Shown piece by piece: positions 23,875 to 32,562 of a stretch of DNA of 64,000 nt (its first letter is position 1; the number at the start of each line of letters is the position of its first letter). Source of the DNA: Bifidobacterium catenulatum subsp. kashiwanohense JCM 15439 = DSM 21854 (lineage in GTDB: Bacteria > Actinomycetota > Actinomycetes > Actinomycetales > Bifidobacteriaceae); contig NZ_AP012327.1 of assembly GCF_001042615.1 (NCBI RefSeq), positions 124,001 through 188,000 on the forward strand, read 5' to 3'. The notes beneath the pieces are model-generated. The model made no database searches and was not told the origin of the DNA. It worked only from the letters and a program-made list of their open reading frames with translations. The position numbers and the translations under genes were made by a program.

Positions 23875-24948
23875 ATGATGATGAACGGTGAGTTGGCAGG
23901 ATTTACGATTCCTCGGCTCGGCATGGGAACGATGGCTTTGGCGATTGAGGGGCGTCCGGATCGCGATACTGCGATTCGTGCGATTCATGCCGGTTTGGAC
24001 GCGGGTGTTCGCTATTTGGATACGGCTTGGTCGTATTATCTGCCGAGCGAGCCCGGCACCGGCACTGCGGAAGACCTTGGCTACGGCGAAAAGCTGGTGC
24101 GTGATGCGCTCGCTTCGTGGAATGGCCCCCGAGATGAAGTGCTGGTCGCCACGAAAACTGGCTATCGACGCACCATGGAGGTTCCCGCTTTTGTTGTTCC
24201 TGTGTCCGATTCTGGAGAATCGGACAAACAGAGTGCCGGATTTGGGGTACAGATGTCCGATTCACCAGAATCGGACACTCAGGGGCGGGATTCTAAGGGA
24301 TACAGCCGTCGGCCTGGCGAGGAACGCCAGCATTTGCAGGCGGCGGGCAGCCAATACGGGTGGATGGCGGATTCGCGCCCCGAAACCATGATTCGTGACG
24401 CCAAGGAATCCGCGCTGCACTTGGGCGTCGATACGCTCGACCTGTTGTATTCGCACGGTCCCGATCCCGCGGTTCCTTACGAAGACCAATGCGGCGCGTT
24501 GAAACAGCTGCTCGACGAAGGCGTGATCAAATATGCGGGCATCTCCCGTGTGAATAACGAGCAGATCGATCTTGCGCGCAGCATTATCGGCAACGGATTG
24601 ATCGCCGTGCAGAACCAGTTCTCGCCATCGCACCCTGATCCTGAGCGTACGATGGAGCACTGCAAGGAGTTGGGGCTTGCATTCGTTTGTTGGAGTCCGC
24701 TCGGCGGCTTTCTTGACGCGTTCGACCAGCGCGCGTACGACCCGTTCCGTGAAGTCGCAGGCAATCATGGCTGCTCCTACCAGCGCGTGGTGCTGGCATG
24801 GGAATTGACTCGTTACGAACGTCTGTTCACCATTCCTAGCGCCCGCAATCCTCAGGAGATCAACGATTCCTTCGCCGCCACCGAATTGACGCTTACACCG
24901 GACGAACTGGCGATGCTGAACGCGTCAGTCGACGCCCGTCGCGGCTGA
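23875..24948 (+). CDS. Aldo/keto reductase with repeat-derived insertion
   Basis: A 357-residue NAD(P)H-dependent oxidoreductase of the aldo/keto reductase fold. Conserved parts are P-R-L-G-M-G-T-M near residue 12, the catalytic Asp/Tyr region D-T-A-W-S-Y and the Lys region V-A-T-K-T-G-Y. L-L-Y-S-H-G-P-D (where the catalytic His is expected) and the C-terminal cofactor loop I-P-S-A-R-N-P also fit. Three ATG codons in a row follow GGAAGGGGAAG; the first is taken. Between residues about 103 and 155 there is an insertion carrying two palindromic repeats, read as S-D-S-G-E-S-D and S-D-S-P-E-S-D. The substrate is unknown. Confidence 0.85.
   Translation: MMMNGELAGFTIPRLGMGTMALAIEGRPDRDTAIRAIHAGLDAGVRYLDTAWSYYLPSEPGTGTAEDLGYGEKLVRDALASWNGPRDEVLVATKTGYRRTMEVPAFVVPVSDSGESDKQSAGFGVQMSDSPESDTQGRDSKGYSRRPGEERQHLQAAGSQYGWMADSRPETMIRDAKESALHLGVDTLDLLYSHGPDPAVPYEDQCGALKQLLDEGVIKYAGISRVNNEQIDLARSIIGNGLIAVQNQFSPSHPDPERTMEHCKELGLAFVCWSPLGGFLDAFDQRAYDPFREVAGNHGCSYQRVVLAWELTRYERLFTIPSARNPQEINDSFAATELTLTPDELAMLNASVDARRG
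24203..24226 (+). repeat. GAATCGGAC palindromic repeat, copy 7 (in gene)
   Basis: Perfect 10-bp arms TGTCCGATTC and GAATCGGACA around TGGA. It is in frame in the aldo/keto reductase as V-S-D-S-G-E-S-D-K-Q. Confidence 0.9.
24254..24277 (+). repeat. GAATCGGAC palindromic repeat, copy 8 (in gene)
   Basis: Perfect 10-bp arms around ACCA, 51 bp after copy 7. It is read as M-S-D-S-P-E-S-D-T-Q. The 51-bp spacing is the same as between copies 5 and 6. Confidence 0.9.
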
Positions 24949-24970
24949 GTTTCAAGCAGTCCGTACGGTT

Positions 24971-25020
24971 GGCCGCGCCCGATTCCGCACAATAATTGCG
25001 ATTCGGGCCGCGGCCATTTT
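24971..25020 (+). terminator. Terminator of aldo/keto reductase gene
   Basis: GGCCGCGCCCGA pairs with TCGGGCCGCGGCC with small mismatches, followed by ATTTT. Confidence 0.6.
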
Positions 25021-25103
25021 CGTCTCTTTCGTAATTTCCGCGGCTTTCGTACCATCTCAGTCTTCTGCGCACCGCAGATCGTCCGAAAATAACGCACGAT
25101 ATA

Positions 25104-25121
25104 AATTGTTTACACTGTAAA
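25104..25121. promoter_or_regulatory. MarR-type operator 1
   Basis: AATTGTTTACACTGTAAA contains the 13-bp palindrome TTTACACTGTAAA. Its exact reverse complement occurs at 25670-25687. It lies 38 bp before the marR-type start, as expected for autorepression. Confidence 0.75.
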
Positions 25122-25158
25122 ATATTATGATGACGATTGCAACGTAAGGAGGTGTGCA

Positions 25159-25650
25159 TTGGGATTCGAGCAGGAACTGTTCCGTGATTTGATGGGCAAT
25201 ATCTGGAACAAAAAATCCCTCATGCAGCAGGAAATGGTCAAAGGCGCGAGAGGCGAGTCGTTCGCGGTTCAGGAACTATACCGAAAAGGACCGCTCACGC
25301 CCTCCCAGCTCGCATCCGCTATGAAAGCCACGGCTGGTCGCGTGTCCACGTTGCTGGCCGGACTGGAGAAAAAAGGCCAGATAGCACGTGAGCCCGATCC
25401 TGATGATCGTCGAATCGTGCATGTGAGTCTTACCCAAACGGGTAAGGAGCGCGCCGAAAAGCAGCGTGATGACATGCGTGATGCGGTCTGCTGGATCTTC
25501 TCGCAAATGGGGGAGCGACGCGCGCGCGAATTCGTGGAACTCAGCAAGGAGTTCACCACGTACATGACCTTGTGCATGCCCGGCAAGCCGCGTCCGACCC
25601 CAGAAGAGGTCGCCAAGGCATTCTCAGAAAACACACAGGAAGTTGCATAA
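25159..25650 (+). CDS. MarR family transcriptional regulator
   Basis: A 163-residue winged-helix regulator. The DNA-binding part spans about residues 40-105, with L-T-P-S-Q-L-A-S-A-M-K-A-T-A-G-R-V-S-T-L-L and the wing E-P-D-P-D-D-R-R-I-V-H-V. The start is TTG, fixed by a consensus AAGGAGGT ribosome site five bases upstream; no ATG fits. An identical 18-bp operator lies before this gene and, inverted, between it and the ABC exporter genes. It should therefore repress itself and the exporter, with release by the exported compound. Confidence 0.92.
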   Translation: MGFEQELFRDLMGNIWNKKSLMQQEMVKGARGESFAVQELYRKGPLTPSQLASAMKATAGRVSTLLAGLEKKGQIAREPDPDDRRIVHVSLTQTGKERAEKQRDDMRDAVCWIFSQMGERRAREFVELSKEFTTYMTLCMPGKPRPTPEEVAKAFSENTQEVA

Positions 25651-25669
25651 TACTTCACGCTGCAAGAAA

Positions 25670-25687
25670 TTTACAGTGTAAACAATT
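25670..25687. promoter_or_regulatory. MarR-type operator 2 over exporter promoter
   Basis: TTTACAGTGTAAACAATT is the exact reverse complement of operator 1. Its TTTACA can act as a -35 box, 18 bp from GATAAT (25694-25699), so binding would block the promoter of the ABC genes. Confidence 0.75.
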
Positions 25688-25756
25688 GGATTTGATAATC
25701 GCAAATCAGCTAACCGAATTAACCAAGCCAACAAAACGTAAAAGAAGGAACCAAGC

Positions 25757-27508
25757 ATGCTTCGCATTGTGCGATACCTCTCCAAAGCGGAGATAGTCCA
25801 GATGCTCATTGCACTGGTCAGCATCGTCGGTCAGATCTGGTTCGATCTGACGCTACCGGATTACATGGCCGACATCACGCAGCTCGTGGAAACGCCGGGC
25901 AGTGAAATGAGTGATATCTGGATAGCGGGCGGCAAAATGCTGCTCGTCTCGCTCGGATCGGTGGCGTGCGCGGTCGTCACCGGCTTCATCGCCGCGCGCG
26001 TCGGCGCGTCGTTCAGCCAACGTCTGCGCTCGCTCGAATTCAAGAAGGTGGAAAGCTTCGGACCGGCGGAAATGAACCGTTTCTCCACCGCATCGCTCAT
26101 CACCCGCTCCACGAACGACATCACGCAGATCCAGATGTTCGTGACCATGGGGCTGATGATGCTGATCAAAGCGCCGATCATGGCCGTGTGGGCCGTGTGC
26201 AAAATCGCGAACAAAGGCCTTGAATGGACGTTCGCCACTGGCGTCGCAGTAGCCGTGCTGCTGGCGGTGATCAGCGTGATCATGAGCTTTGTCATGCCGA
26301 AGTTCAAGGCCATGCAGCGCCTGACCGACAATATCAACCTCGTGGCGCGCGAGAACCTCACCGGCCTGCGCGTGGTGCGCGCATACAACTCCGAGGAGTA
26401 CCAGGAAGACAAGTTCACCGAGGCCAACAAGGAACTTACCGAGACCCAGCTGTTCGCCAACCGCTCCATGGCCATCATGATGCCGTTGATGAACACCGTC
26501 ATGAACGGTCTGATGCTGGCCGTCTACTGGATCGGCGCCTACCTCATCGACGCCGCCGAAGCGCTCGACAAGCTCACCACCTTCTCCAACATGGTGGTGT
26601 TCTCCAGCTACTCCATCCAGGTGATCATGAGCTTCCTGCTGCTGAGCATGGTGTTCGTGCTCTGGCCGCGCGCCGACGTGTCCGCGCAGCGCGTGCTCGA
26701 AGTCATCGACACCGATCCGATGGTCGCCGACGGTGCGAAGACCGCCGGCAAGCCTGGCGTGGAAGGCGAAATCGAATTCCGCAACGTGAGCTTCGCCTAC
26801 CCCGATTCGCGTCAAGCTATGTTGGAAGGCGTCAATTTCACAGCCAAGAAGGGCGAAACGGTCGCGTTCATCGGCTCGACCGGCTCCGGAAAATCGTCTC
26901 TCATCAACCTCGTGCCGCGCTTCTATGACGCGACGCAAGGCGAGGTGCTCGTCGACGGCGTCAACGTGCGCGACTACACGCTCAAGGCGTTGCGTGACAA
27001 GATCGGCTATGTGCCGCAGCAGTCGTTCCTGTTCAAGGGCACGATCGCCAGCAACGTCGCCTACGGAGATACGGAACGCAACGATGCCGACGTGAAGACG
27101 GCATGCGAAGTCGCGCAGGCCACGGAATTCATCGACAAGAAGGACAAGAAATACGATTCCAGCATTTCGCAGGGCGGCTCCAACGTGTCGGGCGGGCAGA
27201 AACAGCGCCTGTCGATCGCACGCGCCGTCTACCGCCATCCGGAAATCCTGATTTTCGACGACTCCTTCTCCGCGCTTGATTTCAAGACCGATCGCGCCGT
27301 ACGCGACGCGCTCGAACGGGAAGCGAAGGATTCCACGAAACTCATCGTCGCGCAGCGCATCGGCACCATTATGAACGCCGACCGCATCATCGTGCTCGAC
27401 GACGGCAAAGTCGTTGGTCAAGGCACGCACCACGAACTGCTCGACAACTGCGAAGTATACCGGCAGATCGCCGAATCGCAGTTGAGCGAAGACGAGTTGA
27501 ATCGCTGA
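25757..27508 (+). CDS. ABC exporter half-transporter A (degenerate site)
   Basis: A 583-residue protein with six membrane helices in about residues 15-310 and a nucleotide-binding domain after residue 335. Walker A is G-S-T-G-S-G-K-S-S at 373-381, the signature is V-S-G-G-Q-K-Q, and Walker B ends in D501-D502. The usual catalytic Glu is thus Asp, as in the non-hydrolytic site of heterodimeric multidrug exporters. It pairs with the next gene, 14 bp downstream. GAAGGA is the ribosome site. It exports a hydrophobic compound or drug; the substrate is unknown. Confidence 0.93.
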   Translation: MLRIVRYLSKAEIVQMLIALVSIVGQIWFDLTLPDYMADITQLVETPGSEMSDIWIAGGKMLLVSLGSVACAVVTGFIAARVGASFSQRLRSLEFKKVESFGPAEMNRFSTASLITRSTNDITQIQMFVTMGLMMLIKAPIMAVWAVCKIANKGLEWTFATGVAVAVLLAVISVIMSFVMPKFKAMQRLTDNINLVARENLTGLRVVRAYNSEEYQEDKFTEANKELTETQLFANRSMAIMMPLMNTVMNGLMLAVYWIGAYLIDAAEALDKLTTFSNMVVFSSYSIQVIMSFLLLSMVFVLWPRADVSAQRVLEVIDTDPMVADGAKTAGKPGVEGEIEFRNVSFAYPDSRQAMLEGVNFTAKKGETVAFIGSTGSGKSSLINLVPRFYDATQGEVLVDGVNVRDYTLKALRDKIGYVPQQSFLFKGTIASNVAYGDTERNDADVKTACEVAQATEFIDKKDKKYDSSISQGGSNVSGGQKQRLSIARAVYRHPEILIFDDSFSALDFKTDRAVRDALEREAKDSTKLIVAQRIGTIMNADRIIVLDDGKVVGQGTHHELLDNCEVYRQIAESQLSEDELNR

Positions 27509-27522
27509 AGGGGAGGACCAAC

Positions 27523-29367
27523 ATGGCAAGAGGACCGATGGGACGCTCTCGCGGACCCGTGGAAAAGCCGAAGGATTTCGGCGGTGTGATGAGCAAACTG
27601 GCGAAATTCTGCCGTCACTACATTCCTGTGATGATTTTCGCCCTGATTCTGGGTGCAGCCGGCACGATCTGCCAGATTGTCGGACCGGACAAGCTCAAAG
27701 ACATGACCAACGAGATCACGAAGGGGCTGCCGGCCATGGTGCATGGCAGGCCGGTCATGAATTCGATCGATATGGATGCTGTCTCGCGCATCGCATGGCT
27801 GCTTGTCGCGCTGTATGTTGGGTACGCGCTGCTGAGCTACCTGCAGAGCTGGTTGATGGCCAACGTTACGCAGCGCACCGCGCAGGAGCTGCGTGAGGCG
27901 ATCAGCAAGAAGATTAATCGCCTGCCGCTCAAATATTTCGACAAGGTCAGCTACGGCGATGTGCTCAGCCGCATCACCAACGATGTGGACGCGATCGGCC
28001 AGACGCTCGGCCAGTCGGTCGGCTCGCTGATCACTTCAATCACGCTGTTCGTCGGCGCGCTCATCATGATGTTCTACAACAACGTGATCATGACGCTGTG
28101 CGCCATCGGTTCCGCGTTGCTTGGCCTGGTGGTCATGGGAGTGATCATGGTCGCCTCGCAGAAGTACTTCACCCGACAGCAGATCGCGTTGGGAGATGTG
28201 AACGGGCACGTTGAGGAAATGTACACCGGCCACACCGTGGTCAAGGCATACTGTGGCGAAGAGGACTCCATCGAACAGTTCGAGAAGTACAACGATGATC
28301 TGTACGTCTCCGGCTGGAAGAGCCAGTTCCTCTCCGGCCTGATGATGCCGCTCATGAACTTCATCGGCAACTTCGGTTACGTGGTCGTGTGCGTGGTCGG
28401 CGCGGTGCTGGCCATGGACGGCAAGATCGAATTCGGCGTGATCGTGGCGTTCATGATGTACATTCGCCTGTTCACGCAACCGCTTGCCCAGTTCGCGCAG
28501 GCGTTCCAGAACCTGCAGCGCTGCGCTGCCGCCTCCGAACGCGTCTTCGGTTTCCTGGAAGAGCCGGAGCTGGCCGACGAATCCGGCAAGAAAGCACTGC
28601 TGGGTGTCGGTGTGGATGGCAAGCCGCAGCCGGTGCGTGGCGATGTGGAATTCAGTCACGTGCGGTTCGGCTACGACCCGGACAAGACGATCATCCACGA
28701 CTTCTCCGCGTCGGTGAAGGCCGGCCAGAAGGTGGCCATCGTCGGCCCGACCGGTGCCGGCAAGACCACGATGGTCAATCTGCTGATGCGGTTCTACGAG
28801 ATTTCCGGCGGCACGATTTCGATCGACGGCGTCGACACCAAGTCGGTTCCGCGCTGGAATGTGCACGACCAGTTTTCGATGGTATTGCAGGACACGTGGG
28901 TGTTCCGTGGAACGGTACGTGAAAACATCGCATACTCGAAGCCGGGCGTCACTGGCGAGCAGATTGTAGCCGCCTGCAAAGCCGTCGGTCTGCACCGCTA
29001 CATCATGTCTCTGCCGAATGGCTACGACACTGTGCTCGACGACAAGGCGTCGCTTTCGCAAGGTCAGAAGCAGCTGCTGACAATCGCCCGCGCCATGGTT
29101 GAGGACGCGCCGATTCTGATTCTAGACGAGGCCACGTCCTCCGTGGATACCCGTACCGAGGAGTTGATTCAGAAGGCCATGGACGCACTGACGGTGGGAC
29201 GCACGAGCTTCGTGATCGCGCACCGACTGTCCACCATCCGCGACGCCGACATGATTTTGGTGATGAACGGCGGCGACATTGTGGAACGCGGCACCCACGA
29301 GGAACTGCTCGCTAGAAACGGCTTCTACGCCGACATCTATAACAGCCAGTTCACGCTGATCGACTGA
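27523..29367 (+). CDS. ABC exporter half-transporter B
   Basis: A 614-residue partner of the previous protein, with a six-helix membrane domain (about residues 30-330) and an ATPase domain after residue 365. Walker A is G-P-T-G-A-G-K-T-T and Walker B is complete, with D535-E536. The signature is L-S-Q-G-Q, deviating at the third position. In the heterodimer this altered signature would face the first subunit's Asp site, so one ATP site is inactive and one is active. It is preceded by GGGGAGG. Both genes form one unit under MarR-type control. Confidence 0.93.
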   Translation: MARGPMGRSRGPVEKPKDFGGVMSKLAKFCRHYIPVMIFALILGAAGTICQIVGPDKLKDMTNEITKGLPAMVHGRPVMNSIDMDAVSRIAWLLVALYVGYALLSYLQSWLMANVTQRTAQELREAISKKINRLPLKYFDKVSYGDVLSRITNDVDAIGQTLGQSVGSLITSITLFVGALIMMFYNNVIMTLCAIGSALLGLVVMGVIMVASQKYFTRQQIALGDVNGHVEEMYTGHTVVKAYCGEEDSIEQFEKYNDDLYVSGWKSQFLSGLMMPLMNFIGNFGYVVVCVVGAVLAMDGKIEFGVIVAFMMYIRLFTQPLAQFAQAFQNLQRCAAASERVFGFLEEPELADESGKKALLGVGVDGKPQPVRGDVEFSHVRFGYDPDKTIIHDFSASVKAGQKVAIVGPTGAGKTTMVNLLMRFYEISGGTISIDGVDTKSVPRWNVHDQFSMVLQDTWVFRGTVRENIAYSKPGVTGEQIVAACKAVGLHRYIMSLPNGYDTVLDDKASLSQGQKQLLTIARAMVEDAPILILDEATSSVDTRTEELIQKAMDALTVGRTSFVIAHRLSTIRDADMILVMNGGDIVERGTHEELLARNGFYADIYNSQFTLID

Positions 29368-29565
29368 GCGGAGGACTGATCGGCTGACGTTGATTTGCCG
29401 AATGCGCCCTCAATCGCCGGAAAATCTCACCCAACACGACAAACAAGCGGCATCCGCCCGAATCTTACGGGACGATCCGCATGTTTGGCGTGTTTGTTTT
29501 TGCGGTGCATCTGCGCGAGGCCATGCGTGTTCAAATCGTTTCGAAAGGTATTCTGGTAATACGTA

Positions 29566-29581
29566 CGTCAATCGTTTGACG
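29566..29581. promoter_or_regulatory. Inverted repeat before aldo/keto reductase 2
   Basis: CGTCAA-TCGT-TTGACG lies 33 bp upstream of the next start. TCGTTTGACG also occurs near 35265. It is a possible operator; nothing else supports it. Confidence 0.3.
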
Positions 29582-29614
29582 CACTGGAAAATCGCGTAGG
29601 AAAATGGGGCAATC

Positions 29615-30595
29615 ATGAAAGAAATCGAAATCGGCAAATCCGCGGTAGCCGCATCGCAAGTGGCGCTCGGCGTAATGCGCATGGACGCGCTGGAACCGGA
29701 CGCGGCGGCAAAAGTCGTGCGTACGGCCGCCGACCACGGCGTCAACTTCTTCGACACTGCGGACATCTACGGGTTCAACGTCAATCGCGACCATGCCAGC
29801 TCGCGTGTGCTTGGCCGCGCATGGCAGGATGCAGGCCTTAAGCGAGAGGACATCTTCCTGCAGACGAAGTTCGGCATCAACATCGATTTCAATGATCCAA
29901 ACAACGTGCACGCAACCCGTTACGACTTCTCCGTGAAGCACCTCATCACGCGGCTGGACGAAGAGCTGGAAGCGCTCGGCACCGACTACGTGGACTTCGC
30001 GTTGCTGCACAGGCCGGACACGCTGATGGAGGCCGAGGAAATCGTTGAAGCATTCACCACCCTGCACGAAGCCGGTAAAGTGCGCCATTTCGGCGTGAGC
30101 AACGTGAACCCGTGGCAGGCGGAGCTGCTGCAGTCCTGGCTCGGCAGCGACCCTGCCATGAGGCTTGAGGCCAACCAGCTGCAGTTCGGTCTGATGCACG
30201 CGCAGATGGTCAGCGACGAGCTGATGACCAATTCCGGCGCCGAAGGCATGGTTGTGGAAAACCATTCCGACGGACTGCTGTCGTATTCGCGACTGCGCCA
30301 CATGACCATTCAGGCGTGGAGCCCGTTCCAGTCCGGCACGGAATACGGCCCGTTTGTGGGCAACGAACACTTCCCGGAACTCAACAAGGCACTGGATGAG
30401 AAGGCCGCCAAGTACGGCGTGAGCGCCAACGCCATCGCCACCGCATGGGTGCTCAGACATCCGGCCAAGATCCAGATCGTGCTCGGTTCTATGAACCCCA
30501 CCCGTCTGGGCGAGATGCTCGACGGCGCGGACATCGACCTCGACAAGCAGGACTGGTGGGACTTGTACGTGGCCGCCGGAAACCTCATTCCGTGA
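29615..30595 (+). CDS. Aldo/keto reductase (YdhF-like)
   Basis: A 326-residue NADPH-dependent oxidoreductase. The N-terminal G-V-M-R-M, catalytic D-T-A-D-I-Y-G, the L-Q-T-K-F-G-I lysine segment, the F-A-L-L-H-R-P-D histidine segment and the C-terminal I-V-L-G-S-M-N-P cofactor loop all fit the family. They resemble the YdhF/AKR11-type group most. Length is normal and there is no insertion, unlike the aldo/keto reductase at 23875. It is a single-gene unit with a terminator downstream. The substrate is unknown. Confidence 0.88.
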   Translation: MKEIEIGKSAVAASQVALGVMRMDALEPDAAAKVVRTAADHGVNFFDTADIYGFNVNRDHASSRVLGRAWQDAGLKREDIFLQTKFGINIDFNDPNNVHATRYDFSVKHLITRLDEELEALGTDYVDFALLHRPDTLMEAEEIVEAFTTLHEAGKVRHFGVSNVNPWQAELLQSWLGSDPAMRLEANQLQFGLMHAQMVSDELMTNSGAEGMVVENHSDGLLSYSRLRHMTIQAWSPFQSGTEYGPFVGNEHFPELNKALDEKAAKYGVSANAIATAWVLRHPAKIQIVLGSMNPTRLGEMLDGADIDLDKQDWWDLYVAAGNLIP

Positions 30596-30640
30596 GTTCT
30601 CGTTCCGTGGGCAGACGAAGCTGCTGACTGAATGGGTCTT

Positions 30641-30669
30641 GGCTCCAAAACCGTGAAGGCTTTGGAGCC
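30641..30669 (+). terminator. Terminator of aldo/keto reductase 2
   Basis: GGCTCCAAA and TTTGGAGCC form a 9-bp stem followed by a T-containing stretch. Confidence 0.7.
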
Positions 30670-30850
30670 ATCCTTATGCCAGACACGCAGAACCTAACCG
30701 GACTCTACCGGGGGTAATCCGCGTGTTTGGCGCTTGTGTTGGGTGAACGGTATTGTGTCGGTGAAAGTGCGCGAATGCGTATGGGCAGCGCGATGGGCGC
30801 AATCGACCAGAAGACAGGCATCGCTGGCCGGACGGTGGTTTGCGCGGTGG

Positions 30851-31915
30851 TCAGAAGAAATGACCGGGAAAGCCGGCGCTGATGGTGGCGTGACGGTCGG
30901 CGTCCAAAACGGCGCAATCGAAAGCGAAGACGCGACTTAGCCCGTTCGGATCAGCAACAAACAACGCGGTAGCCAAGCCATCCGCCAACGCGGTAGAGAA
31001 ATCAGTGAAAGCGGCGGAGGAACCAGAATCGACGTTTGTGGAATCCGTACCGGTCGCCAGACTGGAGCGCTGGACGGTCTGGGCTGAAACTTGCGGTTGT
31101 GGGCGCGACGATGACGGGTCCACGCGCACAACCGTCCATGTGGCTTCCGTCTGCTGCGCGGGCAGCCCGTCGACGGCGTTGAGCAGATGATGAATAGCCA
31201 GATGTGTCCGTTCTCCAACCGCCACCTCCCAATGGCGGCGACTGGGCGCGCTCGCGCAAAACGCGCCATCACGAATCTCTGCCACACCCACCGCACGGGA
31301 CGAATCGTCCGGATCCTCAAGCGCCACACGAATCGGATTGGACGTGTGTGCCAGCAGGTCGCCACCGGCATCGATCACAAATTCCGGGAAGGAGCCGAGC
31401 AAACCCCCCAACAAATCAACCAGATAGCCTTTGCCGCACGCGCCGAAATCCAAATGAACCGGGCCATGCGTGACCAACGTCGTATCGTCTGAACGTACTA
31501 CGTCGTGCCCCCATACAGGGCGTCCGTGCAAAGCGCCCAAGCGCTCGACGGCGTCGGTTGCGACGGTGAAGCTCAGCATGGGATCGTAACCGAGACGAAT
31601 CAGATCCTCACCCACGCACGGGTCGATCGCGCCGCGTGTGACGTCGTATAGTGTGTCGTACAAATCAAACAGTGGGCCGGCCCAATTGGGAAAATCGAAA
31701 TGCCCGCCATGTTCCGCGTTTCCGATGCGCGTAACCAGCGAATCGGCGCGGAATCGCGAAAGCACATGCTCGTATCCGTCGATGAGTCGTTCCATTTTGG
31801 CACGCAGGTCCGTGGAAACCGGGCGGGCGGTCGAAACCAGCAAACCGGTGCCGAGCGCCTTGGGGAACGCGGTGGTGTAGGGCATGCGCTGCACAAGCGA
31901 AACGGAAGCATCCAT
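30851..31915 (-). CDS. apbE: FAD:protein FMN transferase (ApbE family)
   Basis: ApbE enzymes attach FMN covalently to a Thr or Ser of exported target proteins. The 354 residues include the family blocks: M-x-x-L-I-D-x-Y-E-H-V-L-S-R-F near the N-terminus, G-A-I-D-P-C-V-G, and L-D-F-G-A-C-G-K-G-Y-L-V-D with the Ala-Gly-Lys-Gly-type substrate loop. I-D-A-G-G-D-L follows. No signal peptide or lipobox is seen, so it may act in the cytoplasm or be exported another way. The gene diverges from the iron cluster, whose last gene encodes a protein with the flavinylation motif. A role as modifier of that protein is inferred. Confidence 0.9.
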   Translation of the reverse strand: MDASVSLVQRMPYTTAFPKALGTGLLVSTARPVSTDLRAKMERLIDGYEHVLSRFRADSLVTRIGNAEHGGHFDFPNWAGPLFDLYDTLYDVTRGAIDPCVGEDLIRLGYDPMLSFTVATDAVERLGALHGRPVWGHDVVRSDDTTLVTHGPVHLDFGACGKGYLVDLLGGLLGSFPEFVIDAGGDLLAHTSNPIRVALEDPDDSSRAVGVAEIRDGAFCASAPSRRHWEVAVGERTHLAIHHLLNAVDGLPAQQTEATWTVVRVDPSSSRPQPQVSAQTVQRSSLATGTDSTNVDSGSSAAFTDFSTALADGLATALFVADPNGLSRVFAFDCAVLDADRHATISAGFPGHFF

Positions 31916-32065
31916 AATCCTGATGCTAGCGCGTTCATTCGTTGAGAGTGAGGCCTGATGCGCCCGTTTCGTCGATGCTGGTGTTTGGCTGCGGAACGTC
32001 TGACGCGTGTATCTCGCTTATGGGTGGCGGCCCCTTGTAGAGGTGGGATGCCTGTTGACCTGTTT

Positions 32066-32260
32066 GATTTGCGCTATATGTGGCAGTTTTTCCGGTCTTG
32101 AAAAAGTGATCTGCGCTATATGTGGCAGATTTCCTTGGGCAACCGGTTTTGGAGGGTGTCATTTGCACCCCCTTAGGTATGGTTGGGTGAGGGTAAGTGC
32201 CACATATAGCGCATATTGTTTTTCGTGAGACCAGAAATCTGCCACATATAGCGTATCTCG
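32066..32260. repeat. Compound TATGTGGCAG inverted-repeat locus 2
   Basis: Two rightward copies (GATTTGCGCTATATGTGGCA at 32066; GATCTGCGCTATATGTGGCA at 32108) face two leftward copies (TGCCACATATAGCGCATA at 32199; TCTGCCACATATAGCG at 32239). A GGGTG...CACCC segment lies between. It repeats the design of the locus at 19451-19601. Confidence 0.78.
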
Positions 32261-32420
32261 ATTATCGTATGACGCTCCGTTTCTACTGGTCCCATACAGA
32301 TGGCGGTGGATGCAACAGGCTTTGCCGGAGGTGGCGGATTCCGGCGCGTCGGATTCAACAAGCATGCTGCGAGTGTGCCACTATGTGAGATGACACGCCG
32401 AAGATGGTAAAAACAGGAAT

Positions 32421-32434
32421 GGCGGAATTCCGCC
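32421..32434. promoter_or_regulatory. Palindrome upstream of FTR1 gene
   Basis: GGCGGAATTCCGCC is a perfect 14-bp palindrome about 130 bp before the FTR1 start. It is a possible operator; it does not resemble a known iron-regulator box. Confidence 0.35.
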
Positions 32435-32562
32435 AATTCTCCATACTCAATACATCAGAACAAATTAAAAATCAAGACTGTTCTTTAAAAAACTTTCGTT
32501 TTATCTTAGCTTTCGGTGCGCACATCGCACACTGAGAAGTTTTGAGAAGGAAGGTTCGGAAC

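Larger units (their letters stand above)
31916..32562. other. Intergenic region before iron cluster
   Basis: A 647-bp stretch holding compound repeat locus 2 (32066-32260), the 14-bp perfect palindrome GGCGGAATTCCGCC (32421-32434) and an AT-rich segment (32440-32520) likely to contain the promoter of the FTR1 gene. I see no gene. Confidence 0.5.

Noticed and set aside
23415..24277. Closely spaced palindromes as a CRISPR array
   Set aside because: Copies occur as scattered doublets inside and between genes, without regular repeat-spacer units or cas genes.
25853..27529. Long open frame antisense to the first ABC gene
   Set aside because: His- and Ala-rich composition with no domain; the sense strand has all ABC motifs.
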